Below are positions 28,623 to 39,110 of a stretch of 64,000 nt of DNA, piece after piece. The stretch is from positions 1 through 64,000 of the forward strand of contig NZ_RAHT01000004.1 in the NCBI RefSeq assembly GCF_004798935.1, read 5' to 3'. This DNA comes from Ningiella ruwaisensis (GTDB taxonomy: Bacteria; Pseudomonadota; Gammaproteobacteria; Enterobacterales; Alteromonadaceae). Position 1 is the first letter of the stretch. Every line of letters begins with the position of its first letter. The notes beneath the pieces are model-generated. The model did not search any database. It was not told the origin of the DNA and worked only from the letters and a program-made list of their open reading frames with translations. Both the position numbers and the translations under genes were made by a program.

Positions 28623-29312
28623 ATGTCACCATTTTTCGAACCCGTGATTACATCTTCAGATAAGATATTTACTGCCTTAAGGGCGGATATTGTTGCTGGG
28701 CATGTAAAAGCGGGCGTAAAATTAAGTGAAGCTGAGTTGTCGACAAAATACGGTGTAAGCCGAGCAGTCATTCGTGAGGCGATAAACCGACTGGCAAACA
28801 CCAGCTTGGTTGAACGAAAGCCTAATATTGGTGCAAGGGTGGTGACGCTATCGCATGAAGGCCTTGTTCAACTTTATCAGGTGCGCGAAGCCTTGGAAGG
28901 AATGGCCGCCAGACTTGCTGCCACTAATATGAGTGATGCAGAAATTCAAGATTTACATGCGCTGATGCGAAGCCACTCGCAAGAAGTCAAAGGGGGCGAA
29001 ACCTACTATCAGGAAGCAGGAGATGTCGACTTTCACTATCGTGTTGTCCTTGGCAGTCATAATCAGCCTCTTATTAGCATGTTGACAAACAATATTTATC
29101 ATTTAGTCAGAATGTATCGCGTTCAACTAGGGATGGCTGGTCCAAGAGTAACTACTGCATTTGCCGAACATCAACAAATTGTGCAGGCAATCACCAATCG
29201 TGATGGCGAACTTGCTGAAATATTGATGCGTAGGCACATTCTTTATTCGAAAAATAATATCGAAGCCAAATTAAATCGTTCAGCAGCAACGAATACTGAG
29301 GAAATCAAATGA
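28623..29312 (+). CDS. GntR-family (FadR-type) regulator of the prp operon
   Basis: A 229-residue regulator. The N-terminal winged helix is clear: [61 protein letters not shown] helical FCD ligand domain follows ([16 protein letters not shown], then [17 protein letters not shown], whose Asp and His residues fit the metal-ligand pattern). The start at 28623 is chosen for the domain; an upstream in-frame ATG would lie before the palindrome. Its stop overlaps the prpB start by 4 nt. It most likely represses the operon until 2-methylcitrate or a related acid binds. This differs from enteric bacteria, where PrpR is a sigma-54 activator. Confidence 0.93.
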   Translation: MSPFFEPVITSSDKIFTALRADIVAGHVKAGVKLSEAELSTKYGVSRAVIREAINRLANTSLVERKPNIGARVVTLSHEGLVQLYQVREALEGMAARLAATNMSDAEIQDLHALMRSHSQEVKGGETYYQEAGDVDFHYRVVLGSHNQPLISMLTNNIYHLVRMYRVQLGMAGPRVTTAFAEHQQIVQAITNRDGELAEILMRRHILYSKNNIEAKLNRSAATNTEEIK

Positions 29313-30196
29313 GTTCAAATATAAAAAGTCCCGGCAAACGCTTCAGAGATGCCCTTGCGGCAAATAAACCGTTACAGATCGTAGGCACTATCAACGCCTA
29401 TTGCGCCATCATGGCAGAAAAATTAGGGCATCAAGCGATTTATCTCTCTGGCGGTGGTGTGGCTAATGCATCTTATGGCTTGCCCGATTTGGGCATGACC
29501 TCGCTAAATGATGTCATAGCAGATGTCCAGCGCATTACTTCAGCATCCAGTCTTCCTTTATTAGTCGATATTGATACAGGTTGGGGCGGTGCATTCAATA
29601 TTGCCAAAACCATACGTGATATGGAAAAAGCGGGCGCGGCAGCGGTTCATATGGAAGACCAGGTCGCACAAAAGCGTTGCGGCCATCGTCCTAATAAAGA
29701 AATTGTGAGTCTTGAAGAAATGGTCGACCGCATCAAAGCGGCAGTTGACGCCCGAAGCGATCCTGACTTTTTTATCATGGCGCGCACCGATGCCTTCGCG
29801 CAGGAGGGCCTTGAAAAGGCTATTGAGCGTGCTAAAGCTTATGTAGAGGCTGGCGCAGATGGCATTTTTGCTGAAGCGATACAAACGCAAGAACACTACC
29901 GCGCATTTTCTGAGGCGCTAGATGTGCCGATACTCGCTAACATCACTGAGTTTGGCAAAACAGAATTGTGGAACAAAAAAGAGCTTGGGGAGTGGGGAGC
30001 GGCCATGGTGCTGTATCCCTTGAGCGCGTTTAGAGCCATGAATAAGGCCGCAGAGCTTGTTTACAAGAGCATTCTTGAAAAAGGTGATCAAAAAGCCGTG
30101 CTCGATACCATGCAAACTCGCATGGAGTTATACGACTACTTAGGCTACCACGAGTATGAACAAAAACTCGATGCGCTTTTTCAAACTAAAAAATAG
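29309..30196 (+). CDS. prpB: 2-methylisocitrate lyase
   Basis: A 295-residue lyase that splits 2-methylisocitrate to pyruvate and succinate, the last step of the methylcitrate cycle. The catalytic motif KRCGHRPNK (Lys122 to Lys130, Cys124) and metal-binding LVDIDTGWG and MARTDAFA are present. Full length for PrpB. Translationally coupled to the GntR gene by a 4-nt overlap; followed by prpC after 99 nt. Confidence 0.97.
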   Translation: MSSNIKSPGKRFRDALAANKPLQIVGTINAYCAIMAEKLGHQAIYLSGGGVANASYGLPDLGMTSLNDVIADVQRITSASSLPLLVDIDTGWGGAFNIAKTIRDMEKAGAAAVHMEDQVAQKRCGHRPNKEIVSLEEMVDRIKAAVDARSDPDFFIMARTDAFAQEGLEKAIERAKAYVEAGADGIFAEAIQTQEHYRAFSEALDVPILANITEFGKTELWNKKELGEWGAAMVLYPLSAFRAMNKAAELVYKSILEKGDQKAVLDTMQTRMELYDYLGYHEYEQKLDALFQTKK

Positions 30197-30202
30197 CAAA
30201 AC

Positions 30203-30235
30203 GAGCAAGTCGGCATTTTAGCCTTAAACTTGCTC
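30203..30235 (+). repeat. Inverted repeat between prpB and prpC
   Basis: GAGCAAGT (30203-30210) and ACTTGCTC (30228-30235) are perfect arms around a 17-nt spacer. No T-run follows, so this is more likely an mRNA processing or stability hairpin than a terminator. Confidence 0.5.
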
Positions 30236-30295
30236 TGAGTTGCAGGGTTATACAAATACGTAAATTTAATGCAGTAGTATGTTAAGGAGTCAAAT

Positions 30296-31417
30296 ATGGC
30301 GAAGGTATTAAGCGGCGCAGGCTTGCGCGGTCAGGTTGCTGGTAAAACAGCACTTTCAACGGTAGGTAAATCAGGCTCTGGTCTAACTTACAGAGGTTAC
30401 GATGTAAAAGATCTGGCTGAAAAATGTCAATTTGAAGAAGTGGCCTATTTAATTTTAAAAGGCGACTTGCCGACTCAAGCTCAGCTTGATGCCTACAAAA
30501 CCAAGCTTAAGGGCTTGCGTGGCTTGCCAAATGCATTAAAAGAAGTGTTGGAGCGTATTCCAAAAGATGCGCATCCCATGGATGTGCTGCGCACCGGCTG
30601 TTCAATGCTTGGCAATCTGGAGCAAGAGTTAAGTTTTGAACAACAGCAAGATATCACCGACAGAATGCTGGCCTGCTTTCCTTCAATCATATGCTATTGG
30701 TACCGCTTCAGTCACGATGGCTTGCGCATCGATGTTGAAACTGACGATGATTCAATCGGCGCGCATTTCTTACATATGCTTCATGGCGAAAAACCAAGTG
30801 AGTTGTTTGAGCAAGTGATGCATATTTCGCTTATCCTTTATGCTGAACATGAGTTTAACGCTTCAACTTTCACCGCCCGTGTGTGCGCATCTACACTATC
30901 TGACATGCATTCTTGTATTACCGGGGCAATTGGTTCGTTACGTGGCCCTTTACATGGTGGTGCAAACGAAGCAGCAATGGAAATGATTGAAGGCTTTACC
31001 TCACCTGAGCACGCCGAACAGGAAATGATGGGCAAGCTTGCACGAAAAGAAAAAATCATGGGCTTTGGTCATGCGATTTATTCTGAATCCGACCCGCGTA
31101 ACGAAATCATCAAAGCCTGGTCTGAAAAGCTTTCAAAAGCTGTTGGTGATACGGTTTTATACCCTGTGTCCGTGCGTTGTGAAGAGGTAATGTGGCGCGA
31201 GAAAAAACTCTTCTGTAATGCTGACTTTTTTCATGCCTCTGCCTACAATTTTATGAAGATACCCACGCCATTATTTACGCCAATCTTTGTGATGTCCCGA
31301 TTAACGGGTTGGGCAGCGCACGTTATGGAGCAGCGCGCAGACAATCGCATTATTCGCCCTTCGGCTGAGTATGTGGGTGAGGACATTCGTGACGTTCCCG
31401 CTATTAATGAGCGTTAA
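30296..31417 (+). CDS. prpC: 2-methylcitrate synthase
   Basis: A 373-residue citrate-synthase-family enzyme that condenses propionyl-CoA with oxaloacetate. Key features are GSGLTYRGYDVKDLAE near the start, the active-site His in RGPLHGGANEAAMEM, the second His in MGFGHAIYSESDPR, and the AHVMEQRADNRIIRP end. The short length (about 370) and position in the operon support PrpC over housekeeping citrate synthase. AAGGAG upstream is a strong ribosome binding site. Confidence 0.96.
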   Translation: MAKVLSGAGLRGQVAGKTALSTVGKSGSGLTYRGYDVKDLAEKCQFEEVAYLILKGDLPTQAQLDAYKTKLKGLRGLPNALKEVLERIPKDAHPMDVLRTGCSMLGNLEQELSFEQQQDITDRMLACFPSIICYWYRFSHDGLRIDVETDDDSIGAHFLHMLHGEKPSELFEQVMHISLILYAEHEFNASTFTARVCASTLSDMHSCITGAIGSLRGPLHGGANEAAMEMIEGFTSPEHAEQEMMGKLARKEKIMGFGHAIYSESDPRNEIIKAWSEKLSKAVGDTVLYPVSVRCEEVMWREKKLFCNADFFHASAYNFMKIPTPLFTPIFVMSRLTGWAAHVMEQRADNRIIRPSAEYVGEDIRDVPAINER

Positions 31418-31502
31418 CTAAACTTAGTTAAGGTGCTCCTTAAGACTTAGTAATCAGCCGGAAACCACGCCTAATGTCATATAGAATTTATAGAGGCCAA
31501 TT

Positions 31503-34088
31503 ATGAACTACGAACATCGCAAACCCCTGCCAAATAGTCGTCTGGACTATTTTGATACAGAGGAAGCCGTTAATGCTATTGAAGAAGGGGCGTATAAAAC
31601 CTTGCCTTATACTTCAAAGGTATTGGCAGAAAATCTCGTACGCCGTTGTCCGCCCGACATGCTCAAAGAGTCGTTGGAGCAATTAATCTATCGACGTCGC
31701 GATACCGACTTTCCATGGTATCCCGCGCGCGTAGTATGTCACGACATTCTCGGGCAAACTGCTTTGGTGGATTTAGCTGGTTTACGAGACGCTATTGCTG
31801 CAAAAGGCGGCGATCCCGCAAAAGTCAATCCTGTGGTGCCAACTCAACTGGTAGTCGATCATTCTCTTGCTGTTGAGCATGCAGGTTTTGAAGAAAATGC
31901 CTTTGAAAAAAATCGCGAAATCGAAGATAGACGCAACGAAGACCGTTTTCATTTTATCAACTGGACCAAGACCGCTTTTAAAAATGTGGACGTGATCCCG
32001 CAGGGCAACGGTATCTTGCACCAAATCAATCTGGAGCGCATGTCGCCGGTAGTGCACGCTCGTGATGGTGTTGCTTTTCCAGATACCTTAGTGGGTACCG
32101 ATAGTCATACTCCTATGGTGGACGCATTAGGTGTCATTGCGCTTGGCGTAGGTGGCCTGGAGGCCGAGTCTGTTATGTTAGGTCGCGCTTCCTACATGCG
32201 CCTGCCTGATATTGTGGGGGTAGAGCTTAAAGGAAAACCACAGCCGGGTATCACCGCCACTGATATTGTGCTGGCCTTAACTGAATTTTTGCGCAAAGAG
32301 CGCGTGGTGTCTGCTTATCTTGAATTTTATGGGGAAGGAACCAAGCATCTGACATTGGGTGACAGAGCCACCATTTCAAATATGACCCCTGAATATGGTG
32401 CAACGGCCGCCATGTTTTACATTGATGAGCAAACTATCGAGTACTTAACGCTCACCGGTCGAGACGACGAGCAAGTTAAACTGGTTGAAAACTATGCCAA
32501 GCATACCGGTCTTTGGGCAGATGCCATGACAGAAGCGAATTATGAGCGAGTGCTTACTTTTGATTTATCGTCTGTTGTTCGCAACATGGCCGGGCCTTCA
32601 AATCCACATGCGCGAGTTGCAACGAGCGACTTGGTGTCTAAGGGTATTGCCGGTAAATATGAAGTTGAACCTGATAAAATGCCGGATGGCGCCGTGATCA
32701 TTGCAGCGATTACCAGCTGCACAAATACAAGCAATCCGAGAAATATGATTGCGGCAGGCTTAATTGCGCGTAATGCCAATAAATTAGGTTTAACAAGAAA
32801 GCCATGGGTCAAAACGTCTCTAGCACCAGGCTCTAAAGCAGTAAAGTTGTATTTGGAAGAGGCGCAACTACTCCCTGAATTACAAAATTTAGGTTTTGAT
32901 GTGGTGGGATTTGCCTGTACCTCCTGTAATGGCATGAGCGGCAGATTAGATCCAAAAATAGAAGAAGAAATTAAAGCCCGCAAGCTTTATTCAACGGCAG
33001 TTTTATCGGGTAATCGTAATTTTGACGGACGCATTCACCCGCATGCCGATCAAGCTTTTTTGGCGTCGCCACCTCTTGTCGTTGCTTATGCAATAGCGGG
33101 AAGTATTCGTTTTGATATTGAAAAGGATCCGCTAGGTTTTGACGAGGCAGGCAAGCCTATTCTGTTGAAGAATATTTGGCCAAGCGATGAAGAAATCGAT
33201 GCTGTTGTAAAGTCTGCGGTTAAACCCGAACAGTTCAGAAAAGTCTATGAACCCATGTTTGAGCTAAAAACCGAAGAGGCAAACCTCAATCCGCTTTACG
33301 ATTGGCGTGAAATGTCTACCTATATTCGTAGACCGCCTTATTGGGAGGGCGCGCTTGCAAGCGAGCGCACCTTAAGCGGTATGCGTCCCCTTGCGATATT
33401 AGGGGATAATATTACAACCGATCATTTGTCTCCATCTAATGCGATTCAGTTAAGCAGCGCAGCGGGTGAATACCTGGCGAAGATGGGTTTGCCTGAAGAG
33501 GATTTTAACTCCTATGCAACTCACAGGGGAGATCATTTAACGGCTCAACGGGCAACGTTTGCCAATCCCAAGCTTTTAAATGAGATGGTGCTTGAAAACG
33601 GCAAAGTCAAACAGGGCTCATTTGCAAGAGTAGAGCCTGAAGGCAAAGTCATGCGCATGTGGGAAGCCATTGAAACCTACATGCAACGAAAACAGCCTTT
33701 AATTATTATTGCGGGCGCTGACTATGGCCAAGGTAGCTCTCGGGATTGGGCAGCTAAAGGCGTGCGTCTTGCAGGTGTTGAAGTGATTGTAGCTGAAGGT
33801 TTTGAGCGCATTCACAGACAAAACCTGATTGGTATGGGCGTGCTTCCGCTTGAATTTAAGCCAGGCGTTACCCGCAAAACGCTGAATCTCGATGGCACCG
33901 AGACTTACGATGTATTAGGCGAACGTAAACCGGGTAATACGCTGTCTCTTGTCATCACACAAGCGACTGGTGAACAGCTTACTGTGCCGGTGACTTGTCG
34001 TTTAGATACGGCAGAAGAACTTAGTATCTATGAGGCAGGTGGCGTACTTCAGCGCTTTGCGCAAGATTTTCTGGCAAATGCGGTATAG
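31503..34088 (+). CDS. acnD: Fe/S-dependent 2-methylcitrate dehydratase
   Basis: An 861-residue aconitase-family enzyme that dehydrates 2-methylcitrate to 2-methyl-aconitate. The [4Fe-4S] cysteines are in AITSCTNTSNPRNM and FACTSCNGMSG. Substrate-binding motifs include GTDSHTPMVDALGVIALGVGG and GADYGQGSSRDWAAKG, and the C-terminal swivel domain is complete. Its location between prpC and prpF is diagnostic of the AcnD-PrpF route, which replaces PrpD. The gap to prpF is 4 nt. Confidence 0.97.
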   Translation: MNYEHRKPLPNSRLDYFDTEEAVNAIEEGAYKTLPYTSKVLAENLVRRCPPDMLKESLEQLIYRRRDTDFPWYPARVVCHDILGQTALVDLAGLRDAIAAKGGDPAKVNPVVPTQLVVDHSLAVEHAGFEENAFEKNREIEDRRNEDRFHFINWTKTAFKNVDVIPQGNGILHQINLERMSPVVHARDGVAFPDTLVGTDSHTPMVDALGVIALGVGGLEAESVMLGRASYMRLPDIVGVELKGKPQPGITATDIVLALTEFLRKERVVSAYLEFYGEGTKHLTLGDRATISNMTPEYGATAAMFYIDEQTIEYLTLTGRDDEQVKLVENYAKHTGLWADAMTEANYERVLTFDLSSVVRNMAGPSNPHARVATSDLVSKGIAGKYEVEPDKMPDGAVIIAAITSCTNTSNPRNMIAAGLIARNANKLGLTRKPWVKTSLAPGSKAVKLYLEEAQLLPELQNLGFDVVGFACTSCNGMSGRLDPKIEEEIKARKLYSTAVLSGNRNFDGRIHPHADQAFLASPPLVVAYAIAGSIRFDIEKDPLGFDEAGKPILLKNIWPSDEEIDAVVKSAVKPEQFRKVYEPMFELKTEEANLNPLYDWREMSTYIRRPPYWEGALASERTLSGMRPLAILGDNITTDHLSPSNAIQLSSAAGEYLAKMGLPEEDFNSYATHRGDHLTAQRATFANPKLLNEMVLENGKVKQGSFARVEPEGKVMRMWEAIETYMQRKQPLIIIAGADYGQGSSRDWAAKGVRLAGVEVIVAEGFERIHRQNLIGMGVLPLEFKPGVTRKTLNLDGTETYDVLGERKPGNTLSLVITQATGEQLTVPVTCRLDTAEELSIYEAGGVLQRFAQDFLANAV

Positions 34089-34092
34089 CCAT

Positions 34093-35271
34093 ATGACACA
34101 CTATCCACCGCAAATTAAAATTAAAGCCACCTATATGCGAGGCGGTACGAGCAAAGGTGTCTTTTTCGCATTGAAGGATTTACCGGAAAACGCACAGCTT
34201 GCCGGAGCGGCGCGCGACGCGCTTTTATTGCGGGTTATTGGAAGCCCGGATCCTTACGCCAAGCATACAGACGGAATGGGCGGGGCGACCTCAAGTACCA
34301 GTAAAACGGTGATTTTGAGCAAAAGTGACAAAGCCGATCATGACGTCAATTATTTATTTGGACAGGTCGCTATTGACAAGCCCTATATCGACTGGAGCGG
34401 GAACTGCGGCAATTTAACCGCTGCAGTTGGTTCCTTTGCAATTGAGAATGGATTGGTAGACAAGACGCTTGTTCCGAATAATGGCATAGCTAAAGTGCGA
34501 ATATGGCAGGAGAATATTCAAAAAACCATCATTGCCCATGTTCCTGTCACTGACGGAAAGGTTCAGGAAACGGGAGACTTTGAACTCGATGGCGTCACCT
34601 TTCCAGCGGCTGAAGTCAAGGTCGAGTTTGTTGATCCTGCCGACGGCGAAGGCGCGATATTTCCAACTGGGAATGTGGTTGATACCTTCGTTGTGCCTGA
34701 CATTGGCGAGTTTCAAGCGACGTTTATCAATGCGGGTATTCCTACCGTTTTTTTAAATGCCAAGGATATTGGCTATACCGGCTCTGAGCTTCAAGATGCA
34801 ATCAATAGCGATTTGAAGGCTCTGACACGCTTTGAAACACTGCGAGCACATGCTGCGCTTAAAATGGGGATCATTAACAATTTAAGCGAAGCAGAAAACC
34901 GCCAGCATACGCCTAAAATTGCCTTTGTCGCCCCACCTGAAAGTTATTTCAGCTCAAGTGGTAAACGCATCGACAAAAGCAGTATTGACCTAAATGTTCG
35001 CGCGCTTTCTATGGGAAAACTGCATCATGCTATGATGGGAACCGCTGCGGTAGCCATTGGGACGGCAGCAGCCATTCCTGGAACCTTAGTTAATATTGCA
35101 GCGGGTGCAGTTGAGCGAGATGAAGTCACCTTCGGCCATCCATCCGGTACGCTAAAGGTGAGTGCAAAGGCGATAAAGAGCGACGGTCAGTGGCGAGTCG
35201 AAAAGGTTGGCATGAGTCGAAGCGCCCGCGTGCTCATGGAAGGGTGGGTTCGGGTTCCGCCATCTCAGTAA
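34093..35271 (+). CDS. prpF: 2-methyl-aconitate isomerase PrpF
   Basis: A 392-residue protein of the diaminopimelate-epimerase-like fold. PrpF isomerises the trans product of AcnD to the cis form usable by aconitase. The family start is MTHYPPQIKIKATYMRGGTSKGVFF, so I use ATG at 34093; a longer frame would overlap acnD by 59 nt. GNCGNLTAAVG and a second conserved half (GHPSGTLKVSA) are present. Last gene of the operon, followed by a terminator. Confidence 0.96.
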   Translation: MTHYPPQIKIKATYMRGGTSKGVFFALKDLPENAQLAGAARDALLLRVIGSPDPYAKHTDGMGGATSSTSKTVILSKSDKADHDVNYLFGQVAIDKPYIDWSGNCGNLTAAVGSFAIENGLVDKTLVPNNGIAKVRIWQENIQKTIIAHVPVTDGKVQETGDFELDGVTFPAAEVKVEFVDPADGEGAIFPTGNVVDTFVVPDIGEFQATFINAGIPTVFLNAKDIGYTGSELQDAINSDLKALTRFETLRAHAALKMGIINNLSEAENRQHTPKIAFVAPPESYFSSSGKRIDKSSIDLNVRALSMGKLHHAMMGTAAVAIGTAAAIPGTLVNIAAGAVERDEVTFGHPSGTLKVSAKAIKSDGQWRVEKVGMSRSARVLMEGWVRVPPSQ

Positions 35272-35311
35272 ACGCGTTGCTCCTTCGATAATCAAGACGG
35301 CACGTTTTTTA

Positions 35312-35349
35312 AAGCAAGCGATACAAGCTTAGGTCGCTTGCTTATTTTC
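35312..35349 (+). terminator. Terminator hairpin at the end of the prp operon
   Basis: AAGCAAGCGA (35312-35321) and TCGCTTGCTT (35334-35343) are perfect 10-nt arms with a 12-nt loop, followed by ATTTTCC on the plus strand. The right arm covers the last codons and stop of the convergent diguanylate cyclase/phosphodiesterase gene, so the hairpin is shared by both transcripts. Confidence 0.75.
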
Positions 35350-38265
35350 CGCGTCACCTTGTGAAGATGCAATCACATAGTCGTAGTCAATCGCCTCAGG
35401 TCGATGAATTCCAAAGCCTTGAAGATAATCAATGCCGATTTTCTGGAGCTGTTTCACAATATGTTCATCCTCTACGTATTCGGCAATCGTCTTTTTACCC
35501 ATGGCATGAGCCACTTTATGTATAGACTCCACCATCGCAAAGTCGGCGCTATCATCAACAATACTTTTTACAAAACGACCATCAATTTTGACATTGTCTA
35601 TAGGCAGTGTTTTAAGATAACCGTATGAGGATAAACCGCTACCGAAATCATCCAGTGAAAACTTGCAGCCAAGCGACTGAAAGGTTTGAATAAAATCGAT
35701 AGTCTGCTCTACGTTTTCCATGGCTTGTGTTTCGGTGATTTCAAACGCTATCTTTGAATGTGGTATGCCAAAACGCTCAAAGCATTCATGTAAGTGCGTG
35801 CAAAGTTCTTTGTTACCCAAGGATTGCCCACTTAGATTGATTGAGCATGTGATGAGTTTGTTCAGTTTATCAAGATCTTGAGCAAGCCAATTAAAGGTAT
35901 GCGCTATCACCCATTTGTCAATCTTTGACATTAAGCCAAACCGCTCTGCTGCGGGTATGAAGTCTGCCGGAGATACCAAGACCCCTTCAGCACTTTCCAT
36001 CCGTAATAGCATTTCGTAACCACACAGACTTTTTTCTTCGTTATTGAACACCACTTTTTGGCGATGTAATCGAAAGTGGTTATTGGCGAGCGCCTGATTG
36101 ATCACAGTTGCCAGCTCCATTTCGCGTCTGTGCTTGTCAAATTCTATGTTATCAGAGCTATAGACATGGATCCGGTTTCGACCTGCATCTTTTGCTGCAT
36201 AGCATGCGGTATCTGCAAAGCTCATGATGTCTTCAATGGAGCTGAACCCGGCAGTGACCTCGACCATGCCAATACTCATACCAAGGGAAAATACACGATT
36301 TTGATGAGCGAACATATAATTGCCGACAGCGTCAAGTAGTTCAGATGCAATATTATAAGCTTCTTTAGCGCGTTCACCCTTTAAGATAAGACCAAATTCA
36401 TCGCCACCCAAGCGGGCAAGTATTCCTCTGTTTGCTAAGGTTTTGGTCATCAGGACAGTGAGCTGCTTAAGTAATTTATCGCCAACAGTATGACCGCAAG
36501 TGTCATTAACAATTTTAAATTGATCCAAATCCATATATAAAACGGAAAGGGCAAGTTGAGAAAGACGGTTCTGCTCAAGCGCTTCTTTCAGTTGAGACTC
36601 GAATTCACGGCGATTTAACAAGTTGGTGAGCGGATCGTGAGAAGCCAGATAGGCAAGTTTCATTTCTGACACTTTACGAGAGGTCACATCAATCATTGAC
36701 CCTTCTATTTGTTCAATATCATCTTCGTTATTCTTTGTGAGCCTTAAGGATATCGATGCCCAAAACGAGCGCCCGTCTGCCCGCAGCAACTCAACTTCCT
36801 CGTCAACCACTGAACCTTGAGCGATGACTTTTTTAACCAGTGCCTCACGGTGTTGGGGATGTTTATATAAGGATTGGATGCCCGCTCTATGTTGCTCGAA
36901 GAGACTGGCTTTGTTTTTAAAGCCCAGTATGTTGACCAAGGCGCGGTTAGCGCTGATAAGTTCTCCATTTGGCATGGTGGTATAGAGTCCCTCTACTGAA
37001 TTTTCGTACAGGCTCTCAAATCGCTGTAAGTTTTCGATGGCACTTTTCTGGGCTCGTATCCGGCTACTTTTTTCGCGATTAATTCGTTCTGCGATGGCCA
37101 TCGACAACCACACGATAGTAATTACTGCGCAAAACAATCCGGCAAACTCAGTAAAAACAGAATACTCAATAAGATCAAAACGTATTGACGCTGAAATGAT
37201 CGTACCGAAAATAAATGGTGTCCAGGCTAGTAGGTAAACTCGTGCGTTTTTATCCGCCTGCAAGGCCTTAAAAATTGCATAGGTAAAACTTAGGATCAGT
37301 AAAAGAACACCATTTATCAGACCAAATTTAACGAGCGTGGAGTAAGCGACAAATGAATATAAGCTGGAAAATAATATGCTGAAACCAGCTAAAACGATAC
37401 AAAGCCCTTTCCATATACCTGATAGGTTCAAAAATCGCTGAGAGAAAACAATATGCCCCAGTGATGCAAGGGAGATACTTAATACTGCTGCAAACTGATT
37501 GAATCCAGGTGAGTCAGGCCACAAAAACTGCAGTCCCATGCCTGACTGATGTAATACTAGAAATGCAACGCTGATGATAAAAAATGAAAAATTTAAAAAC
37601 AGTGATTCGCGCGTTTGCAGGTAAACAAAACAGTTATAAACACTTGTAATAAACAAAATACCCACGAGTGTGCCAAAAATCAGGTAGAACGAAATTTGAT
37701 AATCGGTAAATGCAGAAGCAGACCATACCGTGAGTGGCACGATCATGTTTCCTTCCGACTCCACTTTTAGCAAGACTATAAAATCGCTAGCGGGCTTTAA
37801 GGTAAGGTCAAACGCATGAGAGGCATGCGGCACATCCCGAGCATCAAAAACGAATCGATCGCCTCCAATAGCGCGAGTCAACAAATTATCCTGCATATCG
37901 AACATGAATAGCTCGATCTTATCCGTTGGTGCATAGCTATTTAGCAAGACCAACTCAAGGTCTTCGCTGTAGGTATTTGACAAGCGAAACTGAAACCATA
38001 CGCTTCCTTGTTGCACGCCGAGGTTCAAAGAAGGCTTATTGACCTGTTGCCATCGACTCATATCAAACGTTCTTACCTGTTCTGCACTAAATTGATTATC
38101 GCTGTCGAGAAGGTAAAAAAGATGCCCAGAAGTGCTACTTTTATAAAAGGTATCGTCAATATTAAGCGCGGTTTGTGGGTGTGTGCTCGAGCGCACAAAG
38201 AGAAGGGCTGTTACTAAAACAACGCTGGTAAGCAGTAGTAATTTAATGTAACCAATCAACTTCAC
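35329..38265 (-). CDS. 7TM-DISM / PAS / GGDEF / EAL cyclic-di-GMP enzyme
   Basis: A 978-residue inner-membrane protein for cyclic-di-GMP turnover. Order: signal or anchor helix, periplasmic 7TMR-DISM extracellular domain (about 40-185), seven transmembrane helices (about 188-395), PAS (about 412-530), GGDEF with GGDEF at 620-624, then EAL from about 735. The GGDEF signature is intact. The EAL signature reads EML (751-753), a tolerated variant, and other catalytic elements remain (SINLSGQSL, DDFGSGLSSYGYL, KIDG). Both activities are therefore possible. It is transcribed away from the four-gene sensory operon at 38553 across a 287-nt divergent gap. Confidence 0.93.
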   Translation of the reverse strand: MKLIGYIKLLLLTSVVLVTALLFVRSSTHPQTALNIDDTFYKSSTSGHLFYLLDSDNQFSAEQVRTFDMSRWQQVNKPSLNLGVQQGSVWFQFRLSNTYSEDLELVLLNSYAPTDKIELFMFDMQDNLLTRAIGGDRFVFDARDVPHASHAFDLTLKPASDFIVLLKVESEGNMIVPLTVWSASAFTDYQISFYLIFGTLVGILFITSVYNCFVYLQTRESLFLNFSFFIISVAFLVLHQSGMGLQFLWPDSPGFNQFAAVLSISLASLGHIVFSQRFLNLSGIWKGLCIVLAGFSILFSSLYSFVAYSTLVKFGLINGVLLLILSFTYAIFKALQADKNARVYLLAWTPFIFGTIISASIRFDLIEYSVFTEFAGLFCAVITIVWLSMAIAERINREKSSRIRAQKSAIENLQRFESLYENSVEGLYTTMPNGELISANRALVNILGFKNKASLFEQHRAGIQSLYKHPQHREALVKKVIAQGSVVDEEVELLRADGRSFWASISLRLTKNNEDDIEQIEGSMIDVTSRKVSEMKLAYLASHDPLTNLLNRREFESQLKEALEQNRLSQLALSVLYMDLDQFKIVNDTCGHTVGDKLLKQLTVLMTKTLANRGILARLGGDEFGLILKGERAKEAYNIASELLDAVGNYMFAHQNRVFSLGMSIGMVEVTAGFSSIEDIMSFADTACYAAKDAGRNRIHVYSSDNIEFDKHRREMELATVINQALANNHFRLHRQKVVFNNEEKSLCGYEMLLRMESAEGVLVSPADFIPAAERFGLMSKIDKWVIAHTFNWLAQDLDKLNKLITCSINLSGQSLGNKELCTHLHECFERFGIPHSKIAFEITETQAMENVEQTIDFIQTFQSLGCKFSLDDFGSGLSSYGYLKTLPIDNVKIDGRFVKSIVDDSADFAMVESIHKVAHAMGKKTIAEYVEDEHIVKQLQKIGIDYLQGFGIHRPEAIDYDYVIASSQGDAENKQAT

Positions 38266-38552
38266 GCTCTCAAATCATCTTTAGAAGCAATAGGCGAATT
38301 GGTTGTTGAAATAAGCATACCTAATCCTAATCAACTTAGGTAAGTATCAACATAATGCATACCACTTGCTTTTACAAGCATCAGGTGATCGGCTCTTTAT
38401 CGGTCATTCGAGTGCTTGCCAATCAATATCTCTTTAAATCATTTTTTTATAGAAAAAATACCTTGGTATTAAAATCCATATGTCGCAAATGTCATTATTT
38501 TATGAAGGTCTGCTATTATCCACTGTATTACCAGTCAAGTAGTCGGTAGCCT

Positions 38553-39110
38553 ATGAGATCATACTCAAGCGGTGAAGTAGCAAAAATTTGTGACGTCACC
38601 TCACGTACAGTCATTCGTTGGATTGAAGCAGGAAAATTACAAGCATTTAAGTTACCTGGAAGAGGGAACAATCGTGTCGCACAAGACGATTTGCTCACGT
38701 TTTTAAAAACAAATGACATTCCTGTTCCCAGTGAGCTTACAGAAAAAAACGAGCGCAAGTGTGTCGTTTTATCGAGCGACGACTATTTGCTCAAGCATGT
38801 AAAACGCATGGTGATAGACGCAGATTTTATTCCTGTTTGTCATGGCAATCCGTTTAATGCCGGGCTTGAAATTGCTGCGCAACGTCCTACGCTAGTTGTG
38901 TTAGACGCAGACATAGATGGCATCAACCCAATTGAAAGTAATAAATTAATGCAACAGCTCTTTGATCAAACGCCAGCTTGCATTGTATTTAGTGCCAGCA
39001 AACGTTTTCATTCGGCCAAACAATTTACCAACATGCTCGTGCTAGCAAAACCCATTGCATTTAATGGCTTTGCACATGCCTTGGAAAAACTGGGGCTTAT
39101 TCCGCAATGA
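38553..39110 (+). CDS. Regulator with N-terminal excisionase/MerR-type HTH and receiver-like domain
   Basis: A 185-residue protein. Residues 1-55 are a MerR/excisionase-type helix-turn-helix (YSSGEVAKICDVTSRTVIRWIEAGKLQAFKLPGRGNNRVAQDDLLTFL). After a linker, residues about 68-182 resemble a response-regulator receiver: acidic SSDD after the first strand, VVLDADIDG as candidate phospho-Asp strand, and a Lys before Pro in VLAKPI. The domain order is opposite to most response regulators. It begins the sensory operon and overlaps the next gene by 4 nt. The cognate kinase is probably the one two genes downstream. Confidence 0.82.
   Translation: MRSYSSGEVAKICDVTSRTVIRWIEAGKLQAFKLPGRGNNRVAQDDLLTFLKTNDIPVPSELTEKNERKCVVLSSDDYLLKHVKRMVIDADFIPVCHGNPFNAGLEIAAQRPTLVVLDADIDGINPIESNKLMQQLFDQTPACIVFSASKRFHSAKQFTNMLVLAKPIAFNGFAHALEKLGLIPQ

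Noticed and set aside
35329-38265. EAL domain as inactive because the motif reads EML
   Set aside because: The Leu and Glu are kept and all other catalytic segments are present; EML variants can be active.
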